A stretch of DNA of 13,437 nucleotides from WJLY01 sp964562405 (GTDB taxonomy: Bacteria; Joyebacterota; Joyebacteria; Joyebacterales; Joyebacteraceae). A program made the position numbers and the translations under genes. Shown here one piece after another: positions 1 through 7,084 of the stretch; position 1 is the first letter of the stretch, and each line of letters begins with the position of its first letter. Location: assembly GCA_964562405.1 (NCBI GenBank), contig CAZLTC010000068.1, positions 1-13,437 of the forward strand. The letters run 5' to 3'. Below the pieces are notes generated by a model, which saw only the letters and a list, made by a program, of their open reading frames with translations, made no database searches and was not told the DNA's origin.

Positions 1-55
1 AACCGCTGACCTACGCATTACGAGTGCGTTGCTCTACCAGCTGAGCTACACCAGC
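1..55 (-). tRNA. tRNA-Thr (anticodon CGT), 3' end cut by window edge
   Basis: Read on the minus strand, this starts with a 7-nt acceptor arm (GCTGGTG), then TA, the D-arm GCTC...GAGC, an anticodon stem ACGCA/TGCGT and the loop CTCGTAA. The anticodon CGT lies at 20-22 and reads ACG (threonine). A 5-nt variable region and the first half of the T-stem follow, and then the window ends, so roughly the last 21 nt are missing. It lies 51 nt downstream of tRNA-Phe in the same orientation and is probably co-transcribed with it. Confidence 0.93.
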
Positions 56-106
56 CCGCTTGCCTTCCGTGCCGGCCCGCCCGTCCACCCGGCGCGCCAG
101 CGATAA

Positions 107-182
<76 letters not shown>

Positions 183-200
183 TCTCTAGTCAGAAACGAA

Positions 201-229
201 ATGTTAGCAACGCACCCCCCCGAAGTCAA
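201..229 (-). promoter_or_regulatory. Sigma-70-type promoter of the tRNA-Phe/tRNA-Thr unit
   Basis: The minus strand carries TTGACT (224-229, 5 of 6 matches to the -35 consensus) and TAACAT (201-206, 4 of 6 to the -10) with an optimal 17-nt spacer that contains a run of seven G. The predicted start, near 194, lies about 12 nt before the mature 5' end of tRNA-Phe. The boxes sit in the 121-nt gap after galE, which otherwise holds only a GC-rich inverted repeat at 247-263. Confidence 0.6.
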
Positions 230-303
230 GCTAAGTTCGCCCCGCCGCGGCCGGGGGGGCCGCCAGTGCGGGCCGGCGAGACGGTCGCATCGGAACGGGC
301 CTC

Positions 304-1293
304 CTAGTTCGACCCGTAGCCCCCCGGATGCGCCTCCGCCCACCCCCACGCGGCCTCGACCATGTCCTCGAGACCGGGATGGGAGGGCCGCCAGCCGAGT
401 TCCCTCTCCGCGAGAGCGGAGCTTGCGACGAGACTCGCCGGGTCTCCCTCTCGACGCTCACCCATCACCACGCGCAGTCTCCGACCGGTCACGCGCTGCA
501 CGGTCTCGATCACGCTCAGGACGCTGGCGCCCTCGCCGTTGCCCAGGTTGTAGACGCCGCTCCTTCCCTCGTCGAGCGCGCCGAGCGCCAGTATGTGCGC
601 GTCGGACAGGTCGCGGACATCGATATAGTCGCGCACGCACGTTCCGTCGGGCGTGTCGTAGTCATCGCCGAACACTGTGAGCTCGGGAAGAACACCCAGC
701 GCGACCTTGAGGGCTATCGGGATAAGGTGTGTCTCGGGATCGTGGTCCTCACCGAAGCGCTCCGACGCGCCGGCGGCGTTGAAGTACCGGAGCGAGATGT
801 GCCGGAGACCGGTTGCGGACGAACGCAGCGAGAGCATCTTCTCGAACGCCAGCTTCGTCTCGCCGTACACATTCACGGGCCTCGTCGACTGCGTCTCCAC
901 GATCGGTACGGACTCGGGTTCACCGTAGACGCCCGCAGACGACGAGAACACGATCTTCCGGACTCCCGCGTCGTCCACCGCGTCCAGAAGCCTTCCCCCG
1001 AACACGACGTTGGACTCGTAGTACTCGCCGGGCCGCCTCATCGACTCGCCCACGAGGCTCCTGGCGGCGAAGTGGATCACGGCGTCGACGTCGTGCTCTC
1101 GGAGCGTCGATGCGACGAGCGCGCGGTCCCCAACGCTGCCTACGACCAGCGTGGCTCCCTCCGGCACCGCCTCGCGGTGGCCCTTGGAGAGGTCGTCCAG
1201 CACCACGACGCGCCGTCCCGCGCCCACGAGGCGCTCGACCGTGATGCTGCCTATGTAACCGGCTCCCCCAGTGACGAGGATCGATGGACCCAT
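304..1293 (-). CDS. galE: UDP-glucose 4-epimerase (GalE)
   Basis: This 329-residue cytoplasmic enzyme interconverts UDP-glucose and UDP-galactose, feeding galactose use and surface polysaccharide synthesis. It is an extended short-chain dehydrogenase/reductase. The NAD-binding glycine motif GGAGYIG is at residues 9-15, the catalytic serine is S119 in SSSAGVYG, and the YxxxK pair is Y143/K147. The family motifs YFNAAGA (170-176) and RDYIDVRDL (221-229) and the substrate-binding REGDPASLVA (281-290) all follow in the expected order. Length matches the family (about 330-340). The ATG start has an AAGGA ribosome-binding site 7 nt upstream. The position equivalent to E. coli Tyr299, which limits substrate size, is Leu288, so activity on UDP-GlcNAc is possible (inference). 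It is the last gene of the murJ-serA-trpB-galE run, 112 nt after trpB. Confidence 0.95.
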   Translation of the reverse strand: MGPSILVTGGAGYIGSITVERLVGAGRRVVVLDDLSKGHREAVPEGATLVVGSVGDRALVASTLREHDVDAVIHFAARSLVGESMRRPGEYYESNVVFGGRLLDAVDDAGVRKIVFSSSAGVYGEPESVPIVETQSTRPVNVYGETKLAFEKMLSLRSSATGLRHISLRYFNAAGASERFGEDHDPETHLIPIALKVALGVLPELTVFGDDYDTPDGTCVRDYIDVRDLSDAHILALGALDEGRSGVYNLGNGEGASVLSVIETVQRVTGRRLRVVMGERREGDPASLVASSALAERELGWRPSHPGLEDMVEAAWGWAEAHPGGYGSN

Positions 1294-1405
1294 CGCGGCT
1301 TCCTTTCATCCGAGCCGACGCGCTCACGCGCGGCGTGCGCGGCACGCTCCGGCGCGTCCGGCGGTCCCAAGACTGGCGACCGCCCCGACCGTTCAATCTG
1401 TCCGT

Positions 1406-2761
1406 CTACTCGCAGACACCGGCGTCCCTGAGCGCCTTCGCGATCGTTTCATCGCTCATCTCATAGTCCGGCAGGTCGCCGGAGAGGTACGCCTCATAAG
1501 CGGCCATGTCGAAGTGCCCGTGCCCGGAGAACGTGATGACGATCGTCTTCTCAACGCCTTCCTCCTTGCACCGGAGTGCCTCATCGATGCCCGCCTTGAC
1601 GGCGTGAGACGTCTCGGGCGCCGGGATTATGCCCTCGGTCCTGGCGAACGTGAGGGCGGCCTCGAACACGGTGTTCTGCGCGTACGCCACGGGCTCCACG
1701 ATGCCCTCATGGACGAGCTGGCTCAGTATGGGCGAGTCGCCGTGGTATCTGAGCCCGCCCGCATGGATCTTCGGCGGCACGAACGAGTGGCCCAGCGTAT
1801 ACATCCTCATGAGCGGCGCCATCTTGGCGGAGTCGCCGTAGTCGTACGCGAACATCCCCTTGGTCATGGTGGGGCACGCCTTGGGCTCCGCCGCGACGAA
1901 CCGCAGGTCGCGGCCGTCGGCCTTCTCCCGCAGGAACGGCAGCGCCATGCCCATGTAGTTGCTGCCGCCGCCGACGCAGCCGACTATCACGTCTGCCTCG
2001 TGACCCACCATCTCGAGCTGCTTCTTCGTTTCGAGCCCGATGATGGTCTGATGCAAGATAACGTGGTTCAGAACGCTGCCGAGCGCGTACTTGGTGTCCT
2101 CGTGCGTGGCCGCGTCGAAGACCGCCTCGCTGATGGCTATGCCGAGCGAGCCAGGGCAGTCGGGGTCTGCCTCCAGGATCTTCTTCCCGACCTCGGTGTA
2201 GTCGGTGGGGCTCGCGTGCACGTCGGCGCCCCAGACCTGCATCATCGTGCGGCGATAGGGCTTCTGCTCGTAGCTGACCTTGACCATGTACACGGTGCAG
2301 TCCAGACCGAAGAGGCGGCACGCGAACGACAGTGCGCTCCCCCACTGGCCTGCGCCGGTCTCGGTGGCCAGCCGTCTGACGCCGGCCTTCTTGTTGTAGT
2401 AGGCCTGCGCCACCGCCGTGTTGGGCTTGTGGCTGCCGGGAGGACTGACTCCCTCATTCTTGTAGTAGATCCTCGCCGGCGTCCCGAGATGAGCCTCGAG
2501 CCTGCGGGCGCGCACGAGCGGGGACGGCCTCCACAGCGTGTAGATGTCCAGCACTGCCTCCGGGATGTCGATCCAATGCTCGCCCGACATCTCCTGAAGG
2601 ATGAGGTCCATGGGAAAGAGCGGAGCCAGATCATCGGGGCCGAGCGGCTGACGCGTCTGCGGATGCAGCGGTGGGTCCAGCGGCTTGGGGAGATCGGGCA
2701 GCACGTTGTACCACGCCCTAGGCATGTCCTTCTCAGGAAGGAGTATCTTGACGGGGTCCAT
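1406..2761 (-). CDS. trpB: Tryptophan synthase beta chain, type 2 (TrpB2)
   Basis: This 451-residue PLP enzyme condenses indole with L-serine to make tryptophan. The PLP lysine is K112 in GSHKPNTA, the catalytic glutamate is E134 in ETGAGQWG, and the PLP-phosphate loop GGGSN is at 264-268. The longer N-terminus (WYNVLPDLP), the ETGAGQWG rather than ETGAGQHG variant and the overall length identify the TrpB2 subfamily instead of classical TrpB1 (about 400 residues). TrpB2 is common in archaea and in a subset of bacteria, where it often occurs without a neighbouring trpA, as here. The ATG start is supported by a near-perfect AGGAGGT 4 nt upstream (2766-2772). serA lies just upstream and could help supply serine. 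Whether this is the main TrpB or an indole-salvage enzyme cannot be decided from this window. Confidence 0.95.
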   Translation of the reverse strand: MDPVKILLPEKDMPRAWYNVLPDLPKPLDPPLHPQTRQPLGPDDLAPLFPMDLILQEMSGEHWIDIPEAVLDIYTLWRPSPLVRARRLEAHLGTPARIYYKNEGVSPPGSHKPNTAVAQAYYNKKAGVRRLATETGAGQWGSALSFACRLFGLDCTVYMVKVSYEQKPYRRTMMQVWGADVHASPTDYTEVGKKILEADPDCPGSLGIAISEAVFDAATHEDTKYALGSVLNHVILHQTIIGLETKKQLEMVGHEADVIVGCVGGGSNYMGMALPFLREKADGRDLRFVAAEPKACPTMTKGMFAYDYGDSAKMAPLMRMYTLGHSFVPPKIHAGGLRYHGDSPILSQLVHEGIVEPVAYAQNTVFEAALTFARTEGIIPAPETSHAVKAGIDEALRCKEEGVEKTIVITFSGHGHFDMAAYEAYLSGDLPDYEMSDETIAKALRDAGVCE

Positions 2762-2779
2762 GAGTACCTCCTGGTTGAT

Positions 2780-2809
2780 GCCGGACCGCGTGTCCGGCGT
2801 TCGGTCCGG
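2780..2809 (-). promoter_or_regulatory. Leader hairpins just upstream of trpB
   Basis: The 78-nt serA-trpB gap holds a 7-bp hairpin, GCCGGAC (2780-2786) and GTCCGGC (2792-2798) with a 5-nt loop, located 7 nt before the trpB ribosome-binding site. A further copy, GGTCCGG (2803-2809), can pair with the same distal arm (CCGGACC, 2781-2787), so two mutually exclusive hairpins are possible. No T-run follows, so it is not a typical terminator. A role as processing site or attenuator is speculation. Confidence 0.3.
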
Positions 2810-2839
2810 TGGCGCCTCGGCGGCGCGGCCGGCCCTGAC

Positions 2840-4453
2840 CTAAGGACGATGTGCGACGAGCGGGAGCCTCACCAAGCGCACCGCGGTCACACCGGGGTAC
2901 GCTTCGAGCTTCTCGACCGCGCTTCGCGGCACGTCCCCGCTTGGCGATATGATCATGATCGCGCGGCCTTCTATGACCTCGCGACCCACCTCCATCCTGC
3001 TGATGTTGACGCCCGCCTGACCGAGCATCGTGCCGACGCGTCCGACGATGCCGGGCTCGTCGACCGCACCGCCCTCGAACCAGCATACGATGACGTTGCC
3101 CGACGGCGCGACGTCCACCTCGAATCCGTCGATCTCCGTCACGCGGACGGAGCCTGGTGACATGAGCGTGGCCGACAGCCTCCCGGCCACGCCTCCGGAA
3201 CCCAGCACGCTCACGAGGCTGGTGAAGTTACCGGCCTCCGTCGTCCGCGACTCGGTAAGTTCTATTCCCCTCTGCTGCGCCAGGTGCCTCCCGTTCACGA
3301 GGTTCACCTCGTCGCCCTCTATGGGACCGAGCAGACCCTGGAGGAATGCAAGTGTCAGGAGCTCGGTTCGATAGCGCCCGGCCTCGCCCCCAAAGCGTAT
3401 CTCGACTCCATCGGTCGGCAGCCCGAAGAGCTGTGTGAACGCGGACCCCATGGTCTCAGCGAGGGGCATGAAGGGAGTCACGTGCGACAGGGTCTCGGCG
3501 TCTGCGAGCGGCATGTTGAGCGCGTAGCGCGGGAGCTTCCCCGCGAGCGCCTCGAGCACCTGCTCGGCGACGGTCTCCCCGACCCTGGCCTGGGCCTCCT
3601 CGGTCGACCCGCCCAGATGCGGCGTCACGAGCACATTGTCAAACCCGAACAGAGGATGCGCAGTTACCGGCTCGCCCTCGAACACATCGATGCCGGCGGC
3701 TGCCACCTGACCCTCGGATAGCGCGCTCACGAGTGCCGCCTCGTTCACTATGCCTCCGCGGGCGCAGTTGATGACGCGGACACCTCGGCGGGCCAGCGAC
3801 AGCTCGCGCTGGCCGATCATGTCAGTAGTCTCCTCCGTCTTCGGCGTATGGAGCGAGACGTAGTCGGACTGCTTCAGGAGCCGGTCAAGGCTCTCCATTC
3901 TCTCAGCCCCGAAGGTGCGGAATCGCTCCTCGGAGACGTAGGGGTCGTAGGCCACGACCCGCATGCCGAACGCCCCGGCCCTCAAGGCGACCGCCGAGCC
4001 TACTCGCCCCAAACCGACTATGCCCAGCGTCTTGCCCAGGAGTTCGACACCGCGCGGCTTCGCCTCAGGCCAGAGCCCCGCCTTGAGCTGCTTGTCGGCC
4101 TCCGGCAGGTTTCGCGCGAGCGCGAGCATGAAGGCCATCGTGTGTTCCGCGGCGGATACGACGTTCGACTCCGGCGCGTTCACCACCATGACGCCGCGGG
4201 ACGTTGCCGCGCGCACGTCGATGTTGTCCACGCCGACGCCGGCCCTGCCCACGACACGCAGCCTCGCTCCCCTCTCGAGAAGCTCCCTGTCAACATTCGT
4301 GTGGCTGCGGACGATGAGGGCATCGTGACCACCGACTGTGGCCAGAAGCTCGGGCCGGTCAGCATCCAGCAGCTCATCGACGTCGGCCGACACTGCCAGC
4401 TTGCGCATCCCCTCGACGGAGATCCGCTCAGCGACCAGTACTCTTGGCTTCAA
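2840..4453 (-). CDS. serA: D-3-phosphoglycerate dehydrogenase (SerA)
   Basis: This 537-residue enzyme oxidises 3-phosphoglycerate with NAD+, the first step of serine biosynthesis. The N-terminal substrate domain (GRAGVGVDNID, 69-79) is followed by the NAD-binding Rossmann domain with GLGRVGS (147-153). The catalytic triad of the D-2-hydroxyacid dehydrogenases appears as R232 (NCARGG), E261 (FEGEP) and H279 (TPHLGGS). The region from about 315 to 450 matches the allosteric substrate-binding domain, and 465-537 is a C-terminal ACT domain (DEPGIVGRVG), usually the serine-feedback site. This is the long SerA form typical of many bacteria. The start codon is TTG, preceded by AGGGGGA. The murJ stop codon (TAG) overlaps this ribosome-binding region, leaving only 8 nt between the genes, so translation is probably coupled. 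Confidence 0.96.
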   Translation of the reverse strand: MKPRVLVAERISVEGMRKLAVSADVDELLDADRPELLATVGGHDALIVRSHTNVDRELLERGARLRVVGRAGVGVDNIDVRAATSRGVMVVNAPESNVVSAAEHTMAFMLALARNLPEADKQLKAGLWPEAKPRGVELLGKTLGIVGLGRVGSAVALRAGAFGMRVVAYDPYVSEERFRTFGAERMESLDRLLKQSDYVSLHTPKTEETTDMIGQRELSLARRGVRVINCARGGIVNEAALVSALSEGQVAAAGIDVFEGEPVTAHPLFGFDNVLVTPHLGGSTEEAQARVGETVAEQVLEALAGKLPRYALNMPLADAETLSHVTPFMPLAETMGSAFTQLFGLPTDGVEIRFGGEAGRYRTELLTLAFLQGLLGPIEGDEVNLVNGRHLAQQRGIELTESRTTEAGNFTSLVSVLGSGGVAGRLSATLMSPGSVRVTEIDGFEVDVAPSGNVIVCWFEGGAVDEPGIVGRVGTMLGQAGVNISRMEVGREVIEGRAIMIISPSGDVPRSAVEKLEAYPGVTAVRLVRLPLVAHRP

Positions 4454-4461
4454 GCTTCCCC

Positions 4462-6069
4462 CTACGCTCTCCTGCCGAACCGCCCGCGAGAGAGGAGGTC
4501 GGTCACCTCACCGAGGCCCAGGAGTCGTGAGACAAGGAGGTAGGCCGCGCCGCCGGCGCCGCCGGCGAGCAAAATGCGCAACACCCTCCCGACTGAAAGA
4601 AGTTCAGCAAAACGCATGCCAACCCACCAGTCGAGGGGCAGGAACACGGCCAGGAGGGCCGAACACGATACCATGATGCGCCAGGCGACCGACAGCAGCG
4701 AGCGGGGCGCTATGCCCGCGCCCCGCTCGGCGAGCTGGCGGTTCAGGATGACGTACAGTATGACCGCGTGGGCGGTGAAGGCGATGGAGCTGGCGAGCGC
4801 CAGCCCTGCATGTCGGAGCGGCGTGCGGACGAGCAGTAGATTGAGTCCCGCGTTCATGAAGAAGGTGACCACCGCGACCTTGACCGGGGTCTTCGTGTTG
4901 AGCCTCGCCGCGAAAGCGCGTACGAGCAGGAATGTGAGGCCCATTCCCACGAGGCCGACCGAGTACATGACGAACGCCGAGGACGTCATCGCGAGGTCCG
5001 TCTGATCGAACGCCCCTCTCTCGAACACGAGACCGACGATCGGTCTCGCCAGCGCGACCGACAGCACCACCACAGGGGCCAGGAAGGCGATGTTCATCCT
5101 GACGCCCGTCAGGAGCGAGTTCGCGAACCCTTGCTCGTCGCCGAGCGCGTGGCGTTCCGCCAGGACCGGCGCCGCTGAGCGTCCCGCGGCAAGGGCGAGA
5201 ATCGCGTACGGAAGCTGAACGAGCCTGAACGAGTAGTAGAGGGACGAGATGCTGCCCGGCACGAGATACGAAGCGATGGTCCTGTCCACTATGACGCCGA
5301 CGCGCTGGATCATCGACTCGGCGATCACGGGCACCGTCAGGCCGGCGACTCGTCGGACATCGGGATCGCTCGGGCTCAGATCCGCGCTGAACAGCCTCTG
5401 GCCGTCCTTCCGCGCCAGCGCTCGCGCGAACGGCACCTGCACCAGGAACTGCAGCACGCCACCGACGAGCACGCCGACACCCAGGCTCACGTACCCAATC
5501 CGACCGTTGAGAGCCAGGACCGAACCGACGATGCCCACGCTCAGGAGCACGGGCGCCAGGCTGTAGACGCGGTACTTGCCGAACGCGAGGAGTATGGCAC
5601 CCATGAGCGCGGCGAGACCTATCGCGATACCGAACGGGAACATGAGGCGTGTCATCCGGACGGTGGCCGCCGCCTTCCCGGGACCGAAGCCGTGCGCCAC
5701 AACAGATACCAGAAGCGGTGAAGCGATCACGCCCACGACAACCAGAGCGCTGAGCGCAAGCACGAGCCAGTTGGTCGTCCTGGCCGCGAGCCGCCAGGCT
5801 CGCGCGTTGTCGCCCGAGGCATGGATGCCCTTGAAGAGCGGCATGAAACCCGCCTCGACCGAGCTCTCGCCCAGGACGCGGCAGAGCAGGTTGGGGATCG
5901 TGAAGGCCGCTACGAAGATGTCCATCTCGGTCCCCGCCCCAAACATGGCGGCGGTGACCACCTCACGTACGAACCCCGAGACGCGCGAGACGAACGTACC
6001 GACGCCTATGCTCGCGAAGCCGCTTACCATGACGCGGTCGTGTGTCGGCGGCCGAGGATGGCGGCCCAT
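4462..6069 (-). CDS. murJ: Lipid II flippase MurJ (MviN)
   Basis: This 535-residue integral inner-membrane protein of the MOP exporter superfamily flips lipid II to the periplasm for peptidoglycan synthesis. The N-terminal signature is SRVSGFVREVVTAAMFGAG (from residue 28), including the conserved arginines R29 and R35, followed by IPNLLCRVLGESSVEAGFMP. Hydrophobic segments recur to the C-terminus, consistent with about 14 helices. The frame stays open upstream to a GTG at 6153, but that adds 28 Pro/Ala/Arg-rich residues with no ribosome-binding site. The ATG at 6069 has GGAG 8 nt upstream and gives a family-like length. It lies upstream of serA with 8 nt between them. The preceding pst operon is separated by a hairpin and a possible promoter. 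Confidence 0.93.
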   Translation of the reverse strand: MGRHPRPPTHDRVMVSGFASIGVGTFVSRVSGFVREVVTAAMFGAGTEMDIFVAAFTIPNLLCRVLGESSVEAGFMPLFKGIHASGDNARAWRLAARTTNWLVLALSALVVVGVIASPLLVSVVAHGFGPGKAAATVRMTRLMFPFGIAIGLAALMGAILLAFGKYRVYSLAPVLLSVGIVGSVLALNGRIGYVSLGVGVLVGGVLQFLVQVPFARALARKDGQRLFSADLSPSDPDVRRVAGLTVPVIAESMIQRVGVIVDRTIASYLVPGSISSLYYSFRLVQLPYAILALAAGRSAAPVLAERHALGDEQGFANSLLTGVRMNIAFLAPVVVLSVALARPIVGLVFERGAFDQTDLAMTSSAFVMYSVGLVGMGLTFLLVRAFAARLNTKTPVKVAVVTFFMNAGLNLLLVRTPLRHAGLALASSIAFTAHAVILYVILNRQLAERGAGIAPRSLLSVAWRIMVSCSALLAVFLPLDWWVGMRFAELLSVGRVLRILLAGGAGGAAYLLVSRLLGLGEVTDLLSRGRFGRRA

Positions 6070-6164
6070 CGTCGCTCTCCAATCAGGGTATCCGGGGGCG
6101 GGAGGCGGAGGCTCCGACGCTCTCCCGCTGGACGCCGCCGGGCCGGCGTTCACTTCGACGCGTG

Positions 6165-6194
6165 AGGCTAGCAGTAGGCATCGAACGGTGTCAA
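6165..6194 (-). promoter_or_regulatory. Possible promoter of murJ-serA-trpB-galE
   Basis: The minus strand has a perfect TTGACA (6189-6194) and, 18 nt downstream, TAGCCT (6165-6170; 3 of 6 to the -10 consensus). It lies directly after the terminator-like hairpin that follows pstB and would start RNA about 90 nt before the murJ ATG. The -10 box is weak, so this is tentative. Confidence 0.38.
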
Positions 6195-6198
6195 TGAA

Positions 6199-6228
6199 GG
6201 AGGGACGGCCCGGATGGACCGTCCCTCC
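6199..6228 (-). terminator. Terminator-like hairpin after pstB
   Basis: This is a perfect 10-bp inverted repeat, GGAGGGACGG (6199-6208) and CCGTCCCTCC (6219-6228), with a 10-nt loop, starting 29 nt after the pstB stop. On the minus strand it is followed by TTCATT, a weak U-tract. A perfect 14-bp palindrome, TGCGGCCGGCCGCA (6233-6246), lies between it and pstB. The position at the end of the pst operon supports a terminator, or at least a transcript-stabilising 3' stem. Confidence 0.55.
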
Positions 6229-6257
6229 CAGGTGCGGCCGGCCGCAGCCCCGTCCTC

Positions 6258-7019
6258 TCAGCTGAAGGCGCCGCTCACGTAGTCGCGCGTGAGCTGCTCT
6301 CGCGGGTTCTCGAAGAACTCGTCGGCCGGGCCGTCCTCCACCAGCTCACCCAGGTAGAGAAAGATCACGCGGTCCGCCAGCCTCCGGGCCTGTCTCAGAA
6401 TGTGCGTCACGATCACGATGGTGTAGGTCTCCTTGAGCTCGAGGAACCTGCGCTCGATGCGTTGACTGGACGCTGGGTCCAGGGCCGAGCTGGGCTCGTC
6501 GGCGAGTATGATCTCCGGCTCGACCGCGAGACCGCGAGCCAGGCACAGCCGCTGCTGCTGACCGATCGACAACCTCGACGCCGGCTCGCGAAGCCTGCCC
6601 TTCACCTCGTTCCAGAGACTCGACTCCTTGAGACGACGTTCCACGATCTCGTCAAGCCGCGCCCTGTCTCTCACGCCGTGGATTCTCGGCCCGTATGCCA
6701 CGTTGTCGTAGATCGACATCGGGAGCGGATAGGGACGCTGAGAGAGGAGCCCCATCTTCTTGCGCACGCTCGTGACGTCCGTGGCAGGGTCCAGGACGTT
6801 CTCGCCGTCCACGAGCACAGAGCCCTCGACCCTCACTTCCTCGTTGGTGTCTATCAGCCGGTTGAAGCACTTGAGCAGCGTCGACTTCCCGCATCCGGAC
6901 GGACCGATGATCGCGGTTATCTGGCGGTCGGGGATGTCGACGCTGATGTTCCGGAGCGCCTGGACCTTGCCGTACCACAGGTTCAGGTCCCTCACGCAGA
7001 TGTGTCCGTTGCAGCTCAT
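6258..7019 (-). CDS. pstB: Phosphate ABC transporter ATP-binding protein (PstB)
   Basis: This 253-residue ATPase powers the PstSCAB oxyanion importer from the cytoplasmic face. Visible motifs are Walker A GPSGCGKST (39-47), Q-loop Q94 in the PstB-typical SQRPYPLPMSIYDNVAYG block, the ABC signature LSIGQQQR (150-157), Walker B ILADEP with E175, D-loop SALD and H-loop H206. The signature has Ile where LSGGQ has Gly, a small deviation that should not abolish function. The frame opens at 7058, but the ATG at 7019 is preferred: it has AGGAGGA 6 nt upstream and gives the family length (E. coli PstB, 257). The extra upstream residues would be encoded partly by a repeat copied from the pstA 3' end. 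It is the last gene of the pst operon; no phoU follows. Confidence 0.95.
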   Translation of the reverse strand: MSCNGHICVRDLNLWYGKVQALRNISVDIPDRQITAIIGPSGCGKSTLLKCFNRLIDTNEEVRVEGSVLVDGENVLDPATDVTSVRKKMGLLSQRPYPLPMSIYDNVAYGPRIHGVRDRARLDEIVERRLKESSLWNEVKGRLREPASRLSIGQQQRLCLARGLAVEPEIILADEPSSALDPASSQRIERRFLELKETYTIVIVTHILRQARRLADRVIFLYLGELVEDGPADEFFENPREQLTRDYVSGAFS

Positions 7020-7035
7020 CGGTGTCCTCCTGTCG

Positions 7036-7054
7036 GACGTGGCGCGCGTACTTC
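7036..7054. repeat. 19-bp direct repeat, copy 1 (pstA-pstB intergenic)
   Basis: This is identical over 19 bp to 7094-7112, in the same orientation and 58 bp apart. This copy is noncoding if pstB starts at 7019. It appears to be a short duplicate of the pstA 3' coding end and lies just upstream of the pstB ribosome-binding site (7025-7031). Confidence 0.85.
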
Positions 7055-7084
7055 TCATGCCGGATGGGTGGCCCGGCTGCTTCC

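Noticed and set aside
247..263. GCGGCC/GGCCGC inverted repeat after galE as a terminator
   Set aside because: It is only a 6-bp stem with a poly-G loop and no T-run, and such repeats are common by chance in this GC-rich DNA.
1360..1384. 7-bp inverted repeat (GGCGGTC/GACCGCC) in the trpB-galE gap as a terminator
   Set aside because: It has an 11-nt loop and no following T-run, and galE lies downstream in the same orientation, so read-through is more likely.
328..1431. A 367-codon plus-strand open frame opposite galE
   Set aside because: It is antisense to an intact GalE with a good ribosome-binding site, and its composition (Arg, His, Pro) is typical of a shadow frame.
1271..3160. A 629-codon open frame on the plus strand opposite trpB and part of serA
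   Set aside because: It is a codon-position shadow in GC-rich DNA: the opposite strand encodes clear TrpB2 and SerA with all catalytic motifs, while this frame is Arg/His-rich and resembles no family.
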